From positions 2,728,001 to 2,792,000 of the forward strand of contig CAXXHF010000002.1 of NCBI GenBank assembly GCA_963669405.2: DNA of 64,000 nucleotides. The letters run 5' to 3'. Shown piece after piece: positions 26,539 through 35,314 of the stretch. How positions within the stretch are numbered: position 1 is the first letter of the stretch; every line of letters begins with the position of its first letter. The translations under genes were made by a program, and so were the position numbers. The notes under the pieces were generated by a model. The model searched no databases, had not been told where the DNA came from, and saw nothing but the letters and a program-made list of their open reading frames with translations. The stretch is from Aureisphaera sp963669405. GTDB lineage: Bacteria > Bacteroidota > Bacteroidia > Flavobacteriales > Flavobacteriaceae.

Positions 26539-28590
26539 ATGGGGAAAAAATCAAATTTTGAGATAGCTTCATCAAGCTTTAGTATTTTCAATTATCATAA
26601 AAACGGATATGGAGAGGGCTATTTAGATGGTACCCATATGATCTACTATTATGATAAGACTATTGCTTTTCAGCGAAAAAAATATAAAGAGTTAAGAGCC
26701 AAGGAGTATGTCATGATCTCCAAAACCGTTTCTGGTACGGGAAAGAACCTTCGGTATGCTGTAATATGGAAAAGCCAAAAAGACCCCGAACAGGTTTCAG
26801 ACACTGCAACTGGGCTTGCTAAATACAATAAGAGAATTTTACATTGGTTTTCTAAAGGTTATTTGGCATCTTCAATTAGTGCTTCTGGAGATACCCCAAA
26901 AACGGCAGTGTACAGCGGAACGTTTCAAAAAATTACTCCATCCATCATAACAAGTATCCGTTTAGACCTTACCAATAAAACAGCCAAGGAAGATCCGAAA
27001 AATGCGATCACTGCAGCCATGACAAAAGCTAGGGCAGATGGCCTCATTCCAGTCTCCATATCGCAATATGGGACAGAAGAAAACCCGCTATATGCTTGCA
27101 TATGGAAAACCAATACCCACAATGTTATGTGGAATTATGGCATAAACGAACCACAAGAAGTTTATGAGAGGCGACTTACGGGGCATAAAACCCATAAAGG
27201 CAGACCCGCATTGGTTGCTCTAGGATCTGGAGATACTGTTTCTTCTGTTTTTACGAATGATAGTATTGGAGCACATCATTCTTGGGTGGTATTTTCAAAA
27301 GAAAGATTGGCACAAAAGATTGATGAGGGAAGAAAAGAAGGATATCTTCCCATTGCCATAGATGCGTCTGTGGTTGGAAAGAGTCGTTGCTACAGTATAT
27401 TACTTTCTAAACATCCAGAGCCTTTAGAGCGAAAGTTCACCAAAAAAGGTAGTTCCCATAGTGTATTTGATACCTGGGATAACGCCCTTCAAAAATTGAT
27501 GGAAAGTAGAAATGTAAAGGCAGCTTCTTTGGCGGTTGTTTATAAAGGCAGATTGGTTCATGCACGCGGATATACATTTAATGTAAAAGGGCAGAAAATC
27601 ACTCAGCCTACCACCCAGTTTAGAACCGCTAGCGTAACGAAAGTGATTACGTCTATGGCTGTGCATCGTTTAATACAGGAAGGGGTTATTAAGAAAGATG
27701 AACCATTCAGTAAATACGTTCCTACAGAGAATCCTATGAACGAGTTATACGACTTCATACAAATAGGGCATGTATTATCCCATACGGGTAGTTTTAGTAG
27801 AAATCATGCTTATACCCATGACATTGCAGATGCCCTTGATATAGATATTCCCGTTACGGTTCATGATAGGCGTACTTGGTGTCGTAGGCAAGAACTTCTG
27901 TCAGACAAGCTTATAGGTCTAGGTGTCCAATACAGTAATCTTGGGTATACTTTGTTGGGGCAACTGATTGAAGAAGCTTCGGGGATGGATTATTACTCCT
28001 ATGTTACCGAAAAAATACTTAAACCGTTGGGGTTAACAAGACCCGTGATCGGTTCGGCTTGGGGCAATGCAAAAGGAGAAGTGCATTACGAACCCAAAAA
28101 TTTGAAATTGACCCAAAGTGCTTTTATAAAAGACCGCGATTTGGTGTCCAGTGCCTATGAGGGAGCTAATTATTCCCTCGCTATGTCTAGCGGTGGTTTT
28201 GTATTCTCGGCAGTAGATATGGCCAAACTTTTGGGGGCATTTCACTCTAATGTAAACAATCCCGTGCTACATTCTGGGATGGAGAAAGAAATGCTCACAC
28301 CCGCTGTAGCATCTAGTGGAGTTTATTCACAAACTTATGGCTGGCCAACCAGAACTTGGGAAAAAAATGCCAATGACACCATTCAATTTTACGCCAAGTC
28401 TGGTGCCTATACCACCACTGCGGCTAGAATAGACTACAGGGACGACGACGTTTCGTTTGTGGTATTAACCAATAAAAGCGGAGGATTGGGTAATGTGCCT
28501 ACCGCATTGCATAGAGCAGCGGATAAAATGAAAGATACAGACTGGCCAGCACATGATCTTTTCCCGCAGTATGATATCCCTTCCTTCTAA
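26539..28590 (+). CDS. Serine hydrolase (beta-lactamase fold) with N-terminal tandem repeats
   Basis: 683 aa. Residues about 40-295 hold four copies of a roughly 50-60-residue repeat of the pattern GY.P...S......YA.IW (for example around residues 55, 107, 166 and 268). It resembles the bacterial tandem repeat domain of polyglycine-hydrolase-like proteins. Residues about 310-670 form a class C beta-lactamase/PBP4 domain with SVTK at 365-368 as the nucleophile motif and YSN at 465-467. Family members are peptidases or esterases acting outside the cytoplasm, yet I see no signal peptide. The gene is monocistronic; its substrate is unknown. Confidence 0.85.
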   Translation: MGKKSNFEIASSSFSIFNYHKNGYGEGYLDGTHMIYYYDKTIAFQRKKYKELRAKEYVMISKTVSGTGKNLRYAVIWKSQKDPEQVSDTATGLAKYNKRILHWFSKGYLASSISASGDTPKTAVYSGTFQKITPSIITSIRLDLTNKTAKEDPKNAITAAMTKARADGLIPVSISQYGTEENPLYACIWKTNTHNVMWNYGINEPQEVYERRLTGHKTHKGRPALVALGSGDTVSSVFTNDSIGAHHSWVVFSKERLAQKIDEGRKEGYLPIAIDASVVGKSRCYSILLSKHPEPLERKFTKKGSSHSVFDTWDNALQKLMESRNVKAASLAVVYKGRLVHARGYTFNVKGQKITQPTTQFRTASVTKVITSMAVHRLIQEGVIKKDEPFSKYVPTENPMNELYDFIQIGHVLSHTGSFSRNHAYTHDIADALDIDIPVTVHDRRTWCRRQELLSDKLIGLGVQYSNLGYTLLGQLIEEASGMDYYSYVTEKILKPLGLTRPVIGSAWGNAKGEVHYEPKNLKLTQSAFIKDRDLVSSAYEGANYSLAMSSGGFVFSAVDMAKLLGAFHSNVNNPVLHSGMEKEMLTPAVASSGVYSQTYGWPTRTWEKNANDTIQFYAKSGAYTTTAARIDYRDDDVSFVVLTNKSGGLGNVPTALHRAADKMKDTDWPAHDLFPQYDIPSF

Positions 28591-28653
28591 TAACACTGGA
28601 ATTTGAGGTCTGAAGTAGATCATGTCTTCCCATAAAACATTACTTGCTTTTTA

Positions 28654-28661
28654 TATATTTG
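28654..28661 (+). promoter_or_regulatory. Probable -7 box abutting the start codon of the ADI-fold gene
   Basis: TATATTTG matches TAnnTTTG and ends only 4 bp before the ATG at 28666, so the transcript would be leaderless or nearly so. No -33 TTTG is visible at the right spacing. Confidence 0.45.
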
Positions 28662-28665
28662 CGCT

Positions 28666-29580
28666 ATGATCCAATTGAACGTACAGAATGAGGTAAATCG
28701 CCTTCGGGCGGTTGTATTAGGGACTGCCAAGAGCAATGGTCCAACCCCAAAACTAGAAGACGCTTATGACCCCAAAAGCGCCATGCATATAAAAGCAGGT
28801 ACTTATCCTACAGAAGCTGCCATGATACCAGAAATGGAAGCTGTAGCCGCAGTTTTTGCCAAGTACGATGTGCAAGTGTTCCGTCCGGAGATTATTGAAG
28901 ATTGCAATCAGATATTTGCTCGGGATATCGGGTTTGTTATTGATGATACGTTTATTAAAGCCAATATTTTACCAGATAGGGAAGAAGAGATCAAAGCCAT
29001 ACAATATGTTATAGATAAAATGGACCCTGAAAAAGTCATCCAGTTTCCAGAGGAAGCCCATGTAGAAGGTGGTGATGTGATGCCGTGGGGTGACTATATA
29101 TTTGTAGGCACCTATCGGGGTGAGGATTATCCAGACTATATCACGGCCCGAACCAATATGGAGGCCGTACAATGCCTAAAAGAAGCGTTTCCCAATAAAA
29201 CAGTAAAATCATTTAACCTTAGGAAGTCCAATACTATTGCCAGGGATAACGCCTTGCATTTAGATTGCTGCTTTCAACCATTGGGAAAGGGGAAATGCAT
29301 CATTCATAAAGAAGGTTTTTTAGAAGAAGAAGAATACCAGTGGTTGGTCAATTATTTTGGCGAAGAAAACTGTTTCCATATCTCTAAAGATGAAATGTAC
29401 GATATGAACAGCAATGTATTCTCCATTTCGGAAGATGTGGTCATTTCTGAACAAAACTTCACCAGATTGAACACTTGGTTGCGTGAACAGGGATTTACGG
29501 TAGAGGAAGTTCCTTATGCAGAAATTGCCAAACAAGAAGGATTGTTGCGTTGTTCTACCATGCCGTTAATTAGGGATTAG
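28666..29580 (+). CDS. Arginine-deiminase-fold hydrolase (DDAH/ADI-like)
   Basis: 304 aa, guanidino-modifying enzyme fold. It has an N-terminal NEVNRLRAVVLG strand, an acidic substrate-binding EGGDVMPWGDY, the catalytic histidine in DNALHLDCCF and the catalytic cysteine near the C terminus (LRCSTMPLIRD). Such enzymes hydrolyse arginine, methylarginine, citrulline or agmatine; the exact substrate cannot be read from sequence. A second member of the superfamily, ctlX, lies at 34067, with argS beyond it. It ends convergently, overlapping the GNAT gene by 15 bp. Confidence 0.85.
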   Translation: MIQLNVQNEVNRLRAVVLGTAKSNGPTPKLEDAYDPKSAMHIKAGTYPTEAAMIPEMEAVAAVFAKYDVQVFRPEIIEDCNQIFARDIGFVIDDTFIKANILPDREEEIKAIQYVIDKMDPEKVIQFPEEAHVEGGDVMPWGDYIFVGTYRGEDYPDYITARTNMEAVQCLKEAFPNKTVKSFNLRKSNTIARDNALHLDCCFQPLGKGKCIIHKEGFLEEEEYQWLVNYFGEENCFHISKDEMYDMNSNVFSISEDVVISEQNFTRLNTWLREQGFTVEEVPYAEIAKQEGLLRCSTMPLIRD

Positions 29581-30108
29581 GTCCTTTTTTAGATACAACA
29601 TACCCTGTAGGTGTTCATGTAGTCCTGGTAGTTCCAATTTTCGGGTGCCAAATACTTCATACCCCATTTTCTCATAAAAACGAATGGCTTGTGTTTGGGT
29701 GTCCATTACTTCCAGCCAAATAGAAGAAGCGCCACTTTGTTGGGCCTGTTCTACCACCCAATTAAATACTACTTTCCCAACACCCTTTCCATGGGTTTTG
29801 GAGTGCAAATAGATTCTATGCAGCTTTACAGAATCCTTTAGGTCGTTTCCCGGCCAAGCAGTTTCTTCTACATAACGAAGAATACCCACAGGAGTTTCAT
29901 TCATAACTACAAAGAAGTAGTGTGCATGAGGTTCAGTAAGCTCTTGGGTAAGGTTTTCTAGGGCGTATTGGTTGTGTAGGTACCATGTACCACCATCTTC
30001 CCAAAGATGTTCATAAGCAGGCGGATAAATTTCCTGCATTAAAGCCATAAGCTCTGCATGGTTTGCCAGTGTAAGGGGTTGTAAGGAAATGGTTGGGGTA
30101 ATAAACAA
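29566..30108 (-). CDS. GNAT-family N-acetyltransferase
   Basis: 180 aa, beginning at TTG 30108, since no in-frame ATG precedes the conserved first strand (ISLQPLTLANHAEL) and a stop lies just upstream. The acetyl-CoA-binding region is visible as LHRIYLHSKTHGKGVGKVVFN, followed by WLEVMDTQTQAIRFYEKMGYEVFGTR. This resembles small-molecule or polyamine-type acetyltransferases, but the substrate is not evident. Its 3' end overlaps the convergent ADI-fold gene. TATCTTTA just upstream on the minus strand is a possible -7 box. Confidence 0.85.
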   Translation of the reverse strand: MFITPTISLQPLTLANHAELMALMQEIYPPAYEHLWEDGGTWYLHNQYALENLTQELTEPHAHYFFVVMNETPVGILRYVEETAWPGNDLKDSVKLHRIYLHSKTHGKGVGKVVFNWVVEQAQQSGASSIWLEVMDTQTQAIRFYEKMGYEVFGTRKLELPGLHEHLQGMLYLKKDLIPN

Positions 30109-30273
30109 GGGTTCTTTTTTAGCACCCTAAAGATATAAAATATGAAAGGCCCGAAAGCTATAAAAAGAATACACCGCTCAAAAAAAAGCTGAAATCCCAT
30201 GGATTTATTTCTTGAAAGGCAACCCAATGGGGAGTCCTTTCAGGCCTCTCGATCAAACTAAAAAGTAAGTAGG

Positions 30274-30744
30274 CTAAAAAGTGTATCCTACACCTATTGT
30301 AAAGCCCATTAGGTCTCCCAAATCACTGGAAAAAGTATGATAACGGGCTGTGGCATCAAAATGATCTGTTATACGATACCGTCCCACAAAGCGGTACACA
30401 AAAGCACCATCAAAGCCTTCTTCCAACGAAACGCCATAACCTAGGTCTACCCCTAAGGAAACACTATCTATCACGGTAATATCACCAGAGGCCATTAAAG
30501 GGGCATATTTAAAATCGTTGAACTCTTCCTTGCCAGAATATACGGTGACTCCAGCACTGGCCCCTACGTTAATGATATCTGTCACGGCCCAGTCGTGTTC
30601 TACCTCTATATTGGCCACAAAAGAAGCAAATTCGCCATTGTCCCCCACGGGAGGCCCAGCATTAAGGCCAATACGGAAGCCACCTTGGGCACATACGGCC
30701 GTTGAAAATAATACAATGAATGCAGTAAAAATGGTTGATTTCAT
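30274..30744 (-). CDS. Small secreted outer-membrane beta-barrel-type protein
   Basis: 156 aa, with a clear signal peptide (MKSTIFTAFIVLFSTAVCAQ). It then shows alternating short beta-strands rich in Gly and aromatic residues and ends FTIGVGYTF, with a terminal phenylalanine typical of outer-membrane barrels. It looks like a small eight-stranded OmpW/OmpX-like porin or adhesin-type barrel. I do not recognise a specific family. It stands alone, 165 bp upstream of the GNAT gene on the same strand. Confidence 0.7.
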   Translation of the reverse strand: MKSTIFTAFIVLFSTAVCAQGGFRIGLNAGPPVGDNGEFASFVANIEVEHDWAVTDIINVGASAGVTVYSGKEEFNDFKYAPLMASGDITVIDSVSLGVDLGYGVSLEEGFDGAFVYRFVGRYRITDHFDATARYHTFSSDLGDLMGFTIGVGYTF

Positions 30745-30939
30745 AAGTTCTATCGGTTACTAGTTTCCTATACATCGATAGAAGGGGGAAATGTCATCGG
30801 GGGAATTAAAAAGTACAGAAATTATGGGTACAATTTTGCAATCCAAGTCTTGTTGTTTAAGACTAATGACTTTTTAATCTACGAAAATGGGTTGGCAAAG
30901 TTTGTTAGATGAATTGATCCAGATTTAATAATGATCTCA

Positions 30940-31839
30940 TCATATTTTAAAAATTCCTTTTTCATCGTACTTATGTTCTCTATGGTATTTGAAAAACTCA
31001 ATGTTTAAATCATGCTTTGGATTGACCTTTAGTATTCCAGGTTCTCCAAGTAATTCGAAGTTATCCAAAATGGTAAAGCCGCCAAAGTCAAATTTGACAT
31101 GATGATTAGGACATAAGCAAATGATATTAGATATTTTGTCGGGACCATTATGTGGAGTTCCTAAAGGCTTAATGTGAGCACCTTCAGCGTAATATCCAGA
31201 ATTGGTATTGATTCGAGTTCCACAAACTTGACATTTGAAACCATACATTTCCTTTACTTTCTTAGATAATTTAGTATCTCGGATTATCCTTGAAATACGT
31301 GTTTCTATTCTTTGAGGTAAAGAATCTTGGGAATCATCTTCATTCGTTTTTTTGTCTTGAAAAATAAAATTCTCACTTGTTTCAAAATTGAGTTTTCTCA
31401 TTTTGAACTTCCATACTAAATATCCACTTTTACCTTTAGTTTTCGAATATTCCTCAATTCTATATAGTCCATCATATCTATAACCATGTAAAGGAGAAAA
31501 TTTAGATTTATGAGTTGTTCCTCTTATGACTCTCACAGGTAAACCTTGTTGACAACTTATAGCAAGAGCAAGATTTTGCCTTGTTAATTCTTGGTCAGTT
31601 ACTTGCTTTCCTGTGTTTTGATCTCTACCTCCATGACCTGTATAGACTATTACATCTCCAAAATCAATATCATCTTCATAACCTCCACTTAATACAATCG
31701 AATCTGCTCCCTCTTTTTGAGAGCCACTAATACCAGCCTGTCTGGGTCTATGAACTAAGGCTAAAGAAAGTTCAATCCTATTTTCAAAGATTTGTCCTTC
31801 AAAAATCCCAGGTATATGTCCAAAAGTTCTTTGGCTCAT
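30940..31839 (-). CDS. SRA(YDG)-HNH endonuclease, probable modified-base restriction enzyme
   Basis: 299 aa. Residues about 5-150 are an SRA/YDG domain, with the loop SGGYEDDIDFGDVIVYTGHGG at 51-71 and YDG at 122-124, which flips and binds 5-methyl- or hydroxymethylcytosine. A charged linker (150-190) leads to a C-terminal HNH nuclease with zinc-type cysteines 203/206 and 241/243, AEGAHIKPL (His222) and CPNHHVKFD (His246-247). This architecture matches stand-alone type IV, modification-dependent enzymes. No methyltransferase lies nearby, as expected for type IV. The gene is visibly more AT-rich than its neighbours, suggesting transfer. Confidence 0.9.
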   Translation of the reverse strand: MSQRTFGHIPGIFEGQIFENRIELSLALVHRPRQAGISGSQKEGADSIVLSGGYEDDIDFGDVIVYTGHGGRDQNTGKQVTDQELTRQNLALAISCQQGLPVRVIRGTTHKSKFSPLHGYRYDGLYRIEEYSKTKGKSGYLVWKFKMRKLNFETSENFIFQDKKTNEDDSQDSLPQRIETRISRIIRDTKLSKKVKEMYGFKCQVCGTRINTNSGYYAEGAHIKPLGTPHNGPDKISNIICLCPNHHVKFDFGGFTILDNFELLGEPGILKVNPKHDLNIEFFKYHREHKYDEKGIFKI

Positions 31840-32055
31840 TTAGCTTTCAAGCATTTAACCAACTCGCCACTGGCAAGTATGATTTCTTAATGCTTCAGGA
31901 AAATCCTTTGCATATAAGGTTTTAATAAAAAATGAATGGCAACAATCCTAACTTAACTATAGGGGTGGATTGTAACTTTACTTAATTTATCTAAAGTAAT
32001 GATTCATTTTCAATTTCCTATGAGGCTTTCCCGCAATCTTCCATTCTCACCTTCC

Positions 32056-32607
32056 TCAATCAAAAAACAAAACAAAGTAAGCATTCATAAAGACTATATA
32101 TACCAAGCTGGTGAATATTGTTTGCCCATAGAACCTCCAATGTTTACGGTAATGACTTATAAATAGCAGTACGATAGGAGTAATCCCTGCAAAAAGAACT
32201 AAAAGCAGGATGAGCCATAGAAAGAGGCTTGTGATGGTTTGGCTGCTGGGTATGAGGATGGCGATAGTGATAGCGAGGAAAACCAAGGCCCATTGGTTAA
32301 GGGAGAGATTTCTATGTTTCTTAACTATTAAGCGCAACAGCAGGATAGCCTGTACAAAAATGATATACGGGATTACAGCCATGGGGTAATAAAAACCCCA
32401 ATTTCTATAAGTGGCTAGCGCATCATTGCCGTAGGCAAAAAAGGCATTGCCTTCATGGTAGTTTGGTATTAGGCTGGGATTGGAGATATAGCCCCAGTTG
32501 GTATAGATAAAATAAGCAAATGCACCACAAATAAGGAACAATAGTATGGAGATAATCCATGGTATGGATTTATTGAGGGTATGCGTCTCTAGGTTGGTGT
32601 TTTTCAT
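32056..32607 (-). CDS. Integral membrane protein of unknown function
   Basis: 183 aa from the ATG at 32607 (MKNTNLETH); a start at 32622 would add five residues. There are about five hydrophobic segments (IPWIISILLFLICGAFAYF, then one around PMAVIPYIIFVQ, two adjacent ones around ALVFLAITIAILI and LFLWLILLLVLF, and a last one at the C terminus). I recognise no family motif. It lies between the SRA-HNH gene and the repeat array, both on or next to the same strand, and may belong to the accessory segment. Confidence 0.7.
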   Translation of the reverse strand: MKNTNLETHTLNKSIPWIISILLFLICGAFAYFIYTNWGYISNPSLIPNYHEGNAFFAYGNDALATYRNWGFYYPMAVIPYIIFVQAILLLRLIVKKHRNLSLNQWALVFLAITIAILIPSSQTITSLFLWLILLLVLFAGITPIVLLFISHYRKHWRFYGQTIFTSLVYIVFMNAYFVLFFD

Positions 32608-32686
32608 GGCTAGAAATAACAACGGATCTTCAACATCCTGTATTGCCTACCAGAGGCAAATACTATTTATGGTCACTTCCTAATAT

Positions 32687-33172
32687 TCCTCATCCCCAAA
32701 AAACCGTTCTCAACCCTTTTAACTATGTCTCAAACGCGATTAAAACCGTCTTGAACCCAATCAAAACGGTCCAACACCTAATTAAAACCGTTTGGTACCC
32801 TATTAATCATGTACAAAACCCCTTTTTATACGTTCTGAACCCTATTAAATACGTTGCCTAACCCTTTTTTTTAGGTTCTCAACCCTTTTAGCTTGCTTAC
32901 CAACCCTTTTAGCTTACTTCAGAACATCATTGGCTTGCTTCAGATCATCTTTGAGGTGCTCCAAACCATCTTTGAGATGCTCCAAACCATCTTTGAGATG
33001 CTCCAGACCGTCTTTGAGGTGCTCCAGACCATCTTTGAGGTGTTTCAAACCATCTTTTGAGGTACTTCAGACCATCTTTTGAGGTGTTCCAAACCATCTT
33101 TGAGGTGCTTTAGACCGTCTTTGAGATGCTTCAGAGCATCATTAACATGCTTCAAACCATCATTGACTTACT
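32687..33172. repeat. Array of 23 imperfect 21-bp tandem repeats
   Basis: Twenty-three consecutive units occupy 486 bp. Twenty are exactly 21 bp, and three (starting 32855, 33045, 33067) are 22 bp from one inserted base. Two subfamilies exist. The left units (32687-32918) centre on AACCC with TTAAAACCGT-like ends, and the right units (32919-33172) approach CCAAACCATCTTTGAGATG. The units at 32961 and 32982 are identical. A left-hand frame reads as a KTVLNPI-like heptad, and on the minus strand the right half reads as an HLKDGLE-like heptad. The 22-bp units and in-frame stops break both, so the array is probably non-coding. Confidence 0.9.
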
Positions 33173-33291
33173 ATATAACGCCATGTTTTTCTTTTTGTAG
33201 GCATTTAAAAGGATGTATTGCAAACAGAAATGGTAAAATTATTTTCAAAAAATGATTATTGGTAAAATAATTGTCATAACATACACGCCTT

Positions 33292-33867
33292 TTAATCATA
33301 CTGCCATACGCCTTCTATTTTTCGGCAAATACCAGGACCTGAGTAAAGGCAGCCTCCCATATACCCAAAATCTATAACAGCCATGGTAAAATCTCGGTTA
33401 AAAAGGGGTTTAGAAAAGGAACACAGAAACTCAGGACAACGTATCATCCAAAGGGAATCCGCTTTTTGTCGTCCATAAAGGGCAAGATCGTTTACAAAAG
33501 ACCCATCTGGAAATAGTTGCACATCATGCCGTAATTGGTCTTTGGTTAGCATGAGGGCCTCCCAATGCCCTACCAGACTGTCTACTTGAGAGACATGAGA
33601 TAGCTCCATACGCTTGGCAATAGTTCCTCTCATATCATAAAAAGGCATGTCCATTTCATTAGCCTTTATAAATGATCGGTTAGAAGGCATTTCAATGCAT
33701 TTGCAATAACCTTCCTCATTAAGAATATCGTTCAGCAATTGGGCGGTCTGTTCCGTATAAATCTGCGAAGGGGTTTTGCCACGTTCTTCTACACAGCCTA
33801 GAACTAGAAGCAAGCTAGCGAGACATAGTATAGGTACTCTTTTAAGATGATTAGATAGTGTTGTCAT
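33292..33867 (-). CDS. Lipoprotein of unknown function
   Basis: 191 aa. The N terminus has a basic stretch, a hydrophobic core and a lipobox-type LVLGC (Cys25), so it should be a lipid-anchored exported protein. The rest contains several cysteines (CKCIEM, CPEFLC, GGCLYSGPGICRK) that could form disulfides. I recognise no domain. It is a single gene just past the 21-bp repeat array, in the same orientation as the upstream membrane-protein gene. Confidence 0.75.
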   Translation of the reverse strand: MTTLSNHLKRVPILCLASLLLVLGCVEERGKTPSQIYTEQTAQLLNDILNEEGYCKCIEMPSNRSFIKANEMDMPFYDMRGTIAKRMELSHVSQVDSLVGHWEALMLTKDQLRHDVQLFPDGSFVNDLALYGRQKADSLWMIRCPEFLCSFSKPLFNRDFTMAVIDFGYMGGCLYSGPGICRKIEGVWQYD

Positions 33868-34037
33868 AAAACGATACCCTATAAACTCCTGAAATAGGAA
33901 GATCGTATGGTATGCTAAAAGTAGTTTCCCAAATTGGTTTGGCTTAGTAGGTATAACAGTTGTATGAAGTATGGTTAATGTGTTATTTTAACGCTTAACT
34001 TTCAACAGGATTTTACTTATAATTTCCGCCAACCTTG

Positions 34038-34045
34038 TATTTTTG
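34038..34045 (+). promoter_or_regulatory. Probable -7 box of ctlX
   Basis: TATTTTTG fits TAnnTTTG, 21 bp before the ctlX ATG. The -33 element is unclear. Confidence 0.45.
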
Positions 34046-34066
34046 TATCCCTAATAAGCCTATAAA

Positions 34067-34996
34067 ATGCAACAGATTACCAATACCATCCTCATGATCC
34101 GTCCGGTGGCCTTCCGTATGAACGAAGAAACCGCTGTAAACAACTACTTTCAAGAAGATCTTAATCTTAAAAGCGCAGACATCAATACCCAAGCACAAGC
34201 CGAGTTTGATGCCTTTGTAGAAAAGCTCCGAGCCGTGGGTGTAGATGTAATTGTAGAAGATGATGTGTTGGAAGACAACACACCAGATTCTATCTTTCCT
34301 AACAACTGGGTAAGCTTTCACCGTAACGGTACCGTTGGGCTTTATCCTATGTTTGCCGAAAACCGACGTCGCGAACGCCGTGAAAGCACCATTAAACGAT
34401 TAGAGGCCGAAGGCTTTAAGATTGAAAATATTGTAGACTATACGGCCGCAGAGGACGAAGGCATCTTCCTAGAAGGTACGGGGAGTATCCTAATGGACCG
34501 CGTACACCAAAAAGCCTATTGTGCCCTGTCTCCCCGTGCAGATGAAGGTCTGTTCATAGAATTCTGTGAAGACTTTGAATGCGACCCTGTGGTCTTTACC
34601 GCCAACCAGACAGTAAATGGACAGCGATTACCTATTTATCATACCAATGTTATGATGGCCCTAGCCGAAAATTTTGCGGTGATCTGCCTTGATACCATTG
34701 ATGACAAGTATGAGAAGAAAAATGTAGTTAAACACCTGAAAGAAAACGGGAAAGAAATTGTAAATATTACCGAAGCCCAAATGCACCAATTTGCAGGAAA
34801 TATGCTGCAAGTAGTTGGAGCCGAAGGTAAAAAGTATATGGTGATGAGTTTGGCGGCTCACAAAAGCCTAAATCCAGAACAAATTGCCCAAATAGAAAAA
34901 CACTGCGAGATCCTAAGTAGTGACTTGGAAACCATTGAAACCTGTGGCGGCGGAAGTGCTCGTTGCATGATGGCTGAGGTATTCCTCCCCAAGTAA
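34067..34996 (+). CDS. ctlX: Citrulline-utilisation-type hydrolase (CtlX family)
   Basis: 309 aa, guanidino-group-modifying enzyme superfamily. It has the N-terminal ILMIRPVAFRMNEET, substrate-binding PDSIFPNNWVSFH, the FLEGTGSILMDR acidic motif, the catalytic His region YHTNVMMAL and the C-terminal catalytic cysteine in GGGSARCMMAEVFLP. CtlX members hydrolyse citrulline to ornithine, CO2 and ammonia in Francisella; activity here is inferred from family. It lies between the ADI-fold gene and argS, so a role in arginine/citrulline turnover fits. It has its own probable promoter. Confidence 0.85.
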   Translation: MQQITNTILMIRPVAFRMNEETAVNNYFQEDLNLKSADINTQAQAEFDAFVEKLRAVGVDVIVEDDVLEDNTPDSIFPNNWVSFHRNGTVGLYPMFAENRRRERRESTIKRLEAEGFKIENIVDYTAAEDEGIFLEGTGSILMDRVHQKAYCALSPRADEGLFIEFCEDFECDPVVFTANQTVNGQRLPIYHTNVMMALAENFAVICLDTIDDKYEKKNVVKHLKENGKEIVNITEAQMHQFAGNMLQVVGAEGKKYMVMSLAAHKSLNPEQIAQIEKHCEILSSDLETIETCGGGSARCMMAEVFLPK

Positions 34997-35071
34997 TTAC
35001 GGCCTTTCCGCACCCCATTTTACGTATTTCTACGTATTGAGCTGGCAGGGGTATGTTGGTAGCTTTGGTAG

Positions 35072-35314
35072 GCAAGTATTAAGCTAACCAAATATGGCTG
35101 CCAGAAAAAGAGAATATCCCTCTACAATCTGGTAAAAGAAATCCTTAATGAGATCCAAGGAAACACCGTAACCAGTTATCAGCAATTGTATGCTTTTTGG
35201 TTAGATCCTGAGGTATTTTTAAAGGCCTCCCTCTACGGGCAGCGACTCATTGCCACTGGCGATGATAATGACTTCGGTCTTGGTTCCCATAGCCAGAAAG
35301 GCAGTTGGGGGTAG
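35072..35314 (+). pseudogene. Start-less open frame, possible gene remnant
   Basis: An 80-codon open frame bounded by stops has no ATG but reads like protein (SLYNLVKEILNEIQGN, then SYQQLYAFWLDPEVFLKASL). The first half looks helical and the sequence then degrades into low-quality coding. It lies in a 702-bp region without an intact gene between ctlX and the small membrane proteins. I recognise no family. It may be the decayed end of an accessory gene or chance. Confidence 0.3.

Noticed and set aside
30213..30242. TGAAAGG/CCTTTCA stem as a terminator between the small barrel gene and the GNAT gene
   Set aside because: The loop is long and no T run follows on the minus strand, so termination is doubtful.
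32643..32861. A 72-codon plus-strand frame across the left part of the repeat array
   Set aside because: It follows the heptad register of the repeat and ends where a 22-bp unit shifts the frame; there is no promoter-like box or continuing protein, so a real gene is unlikely.
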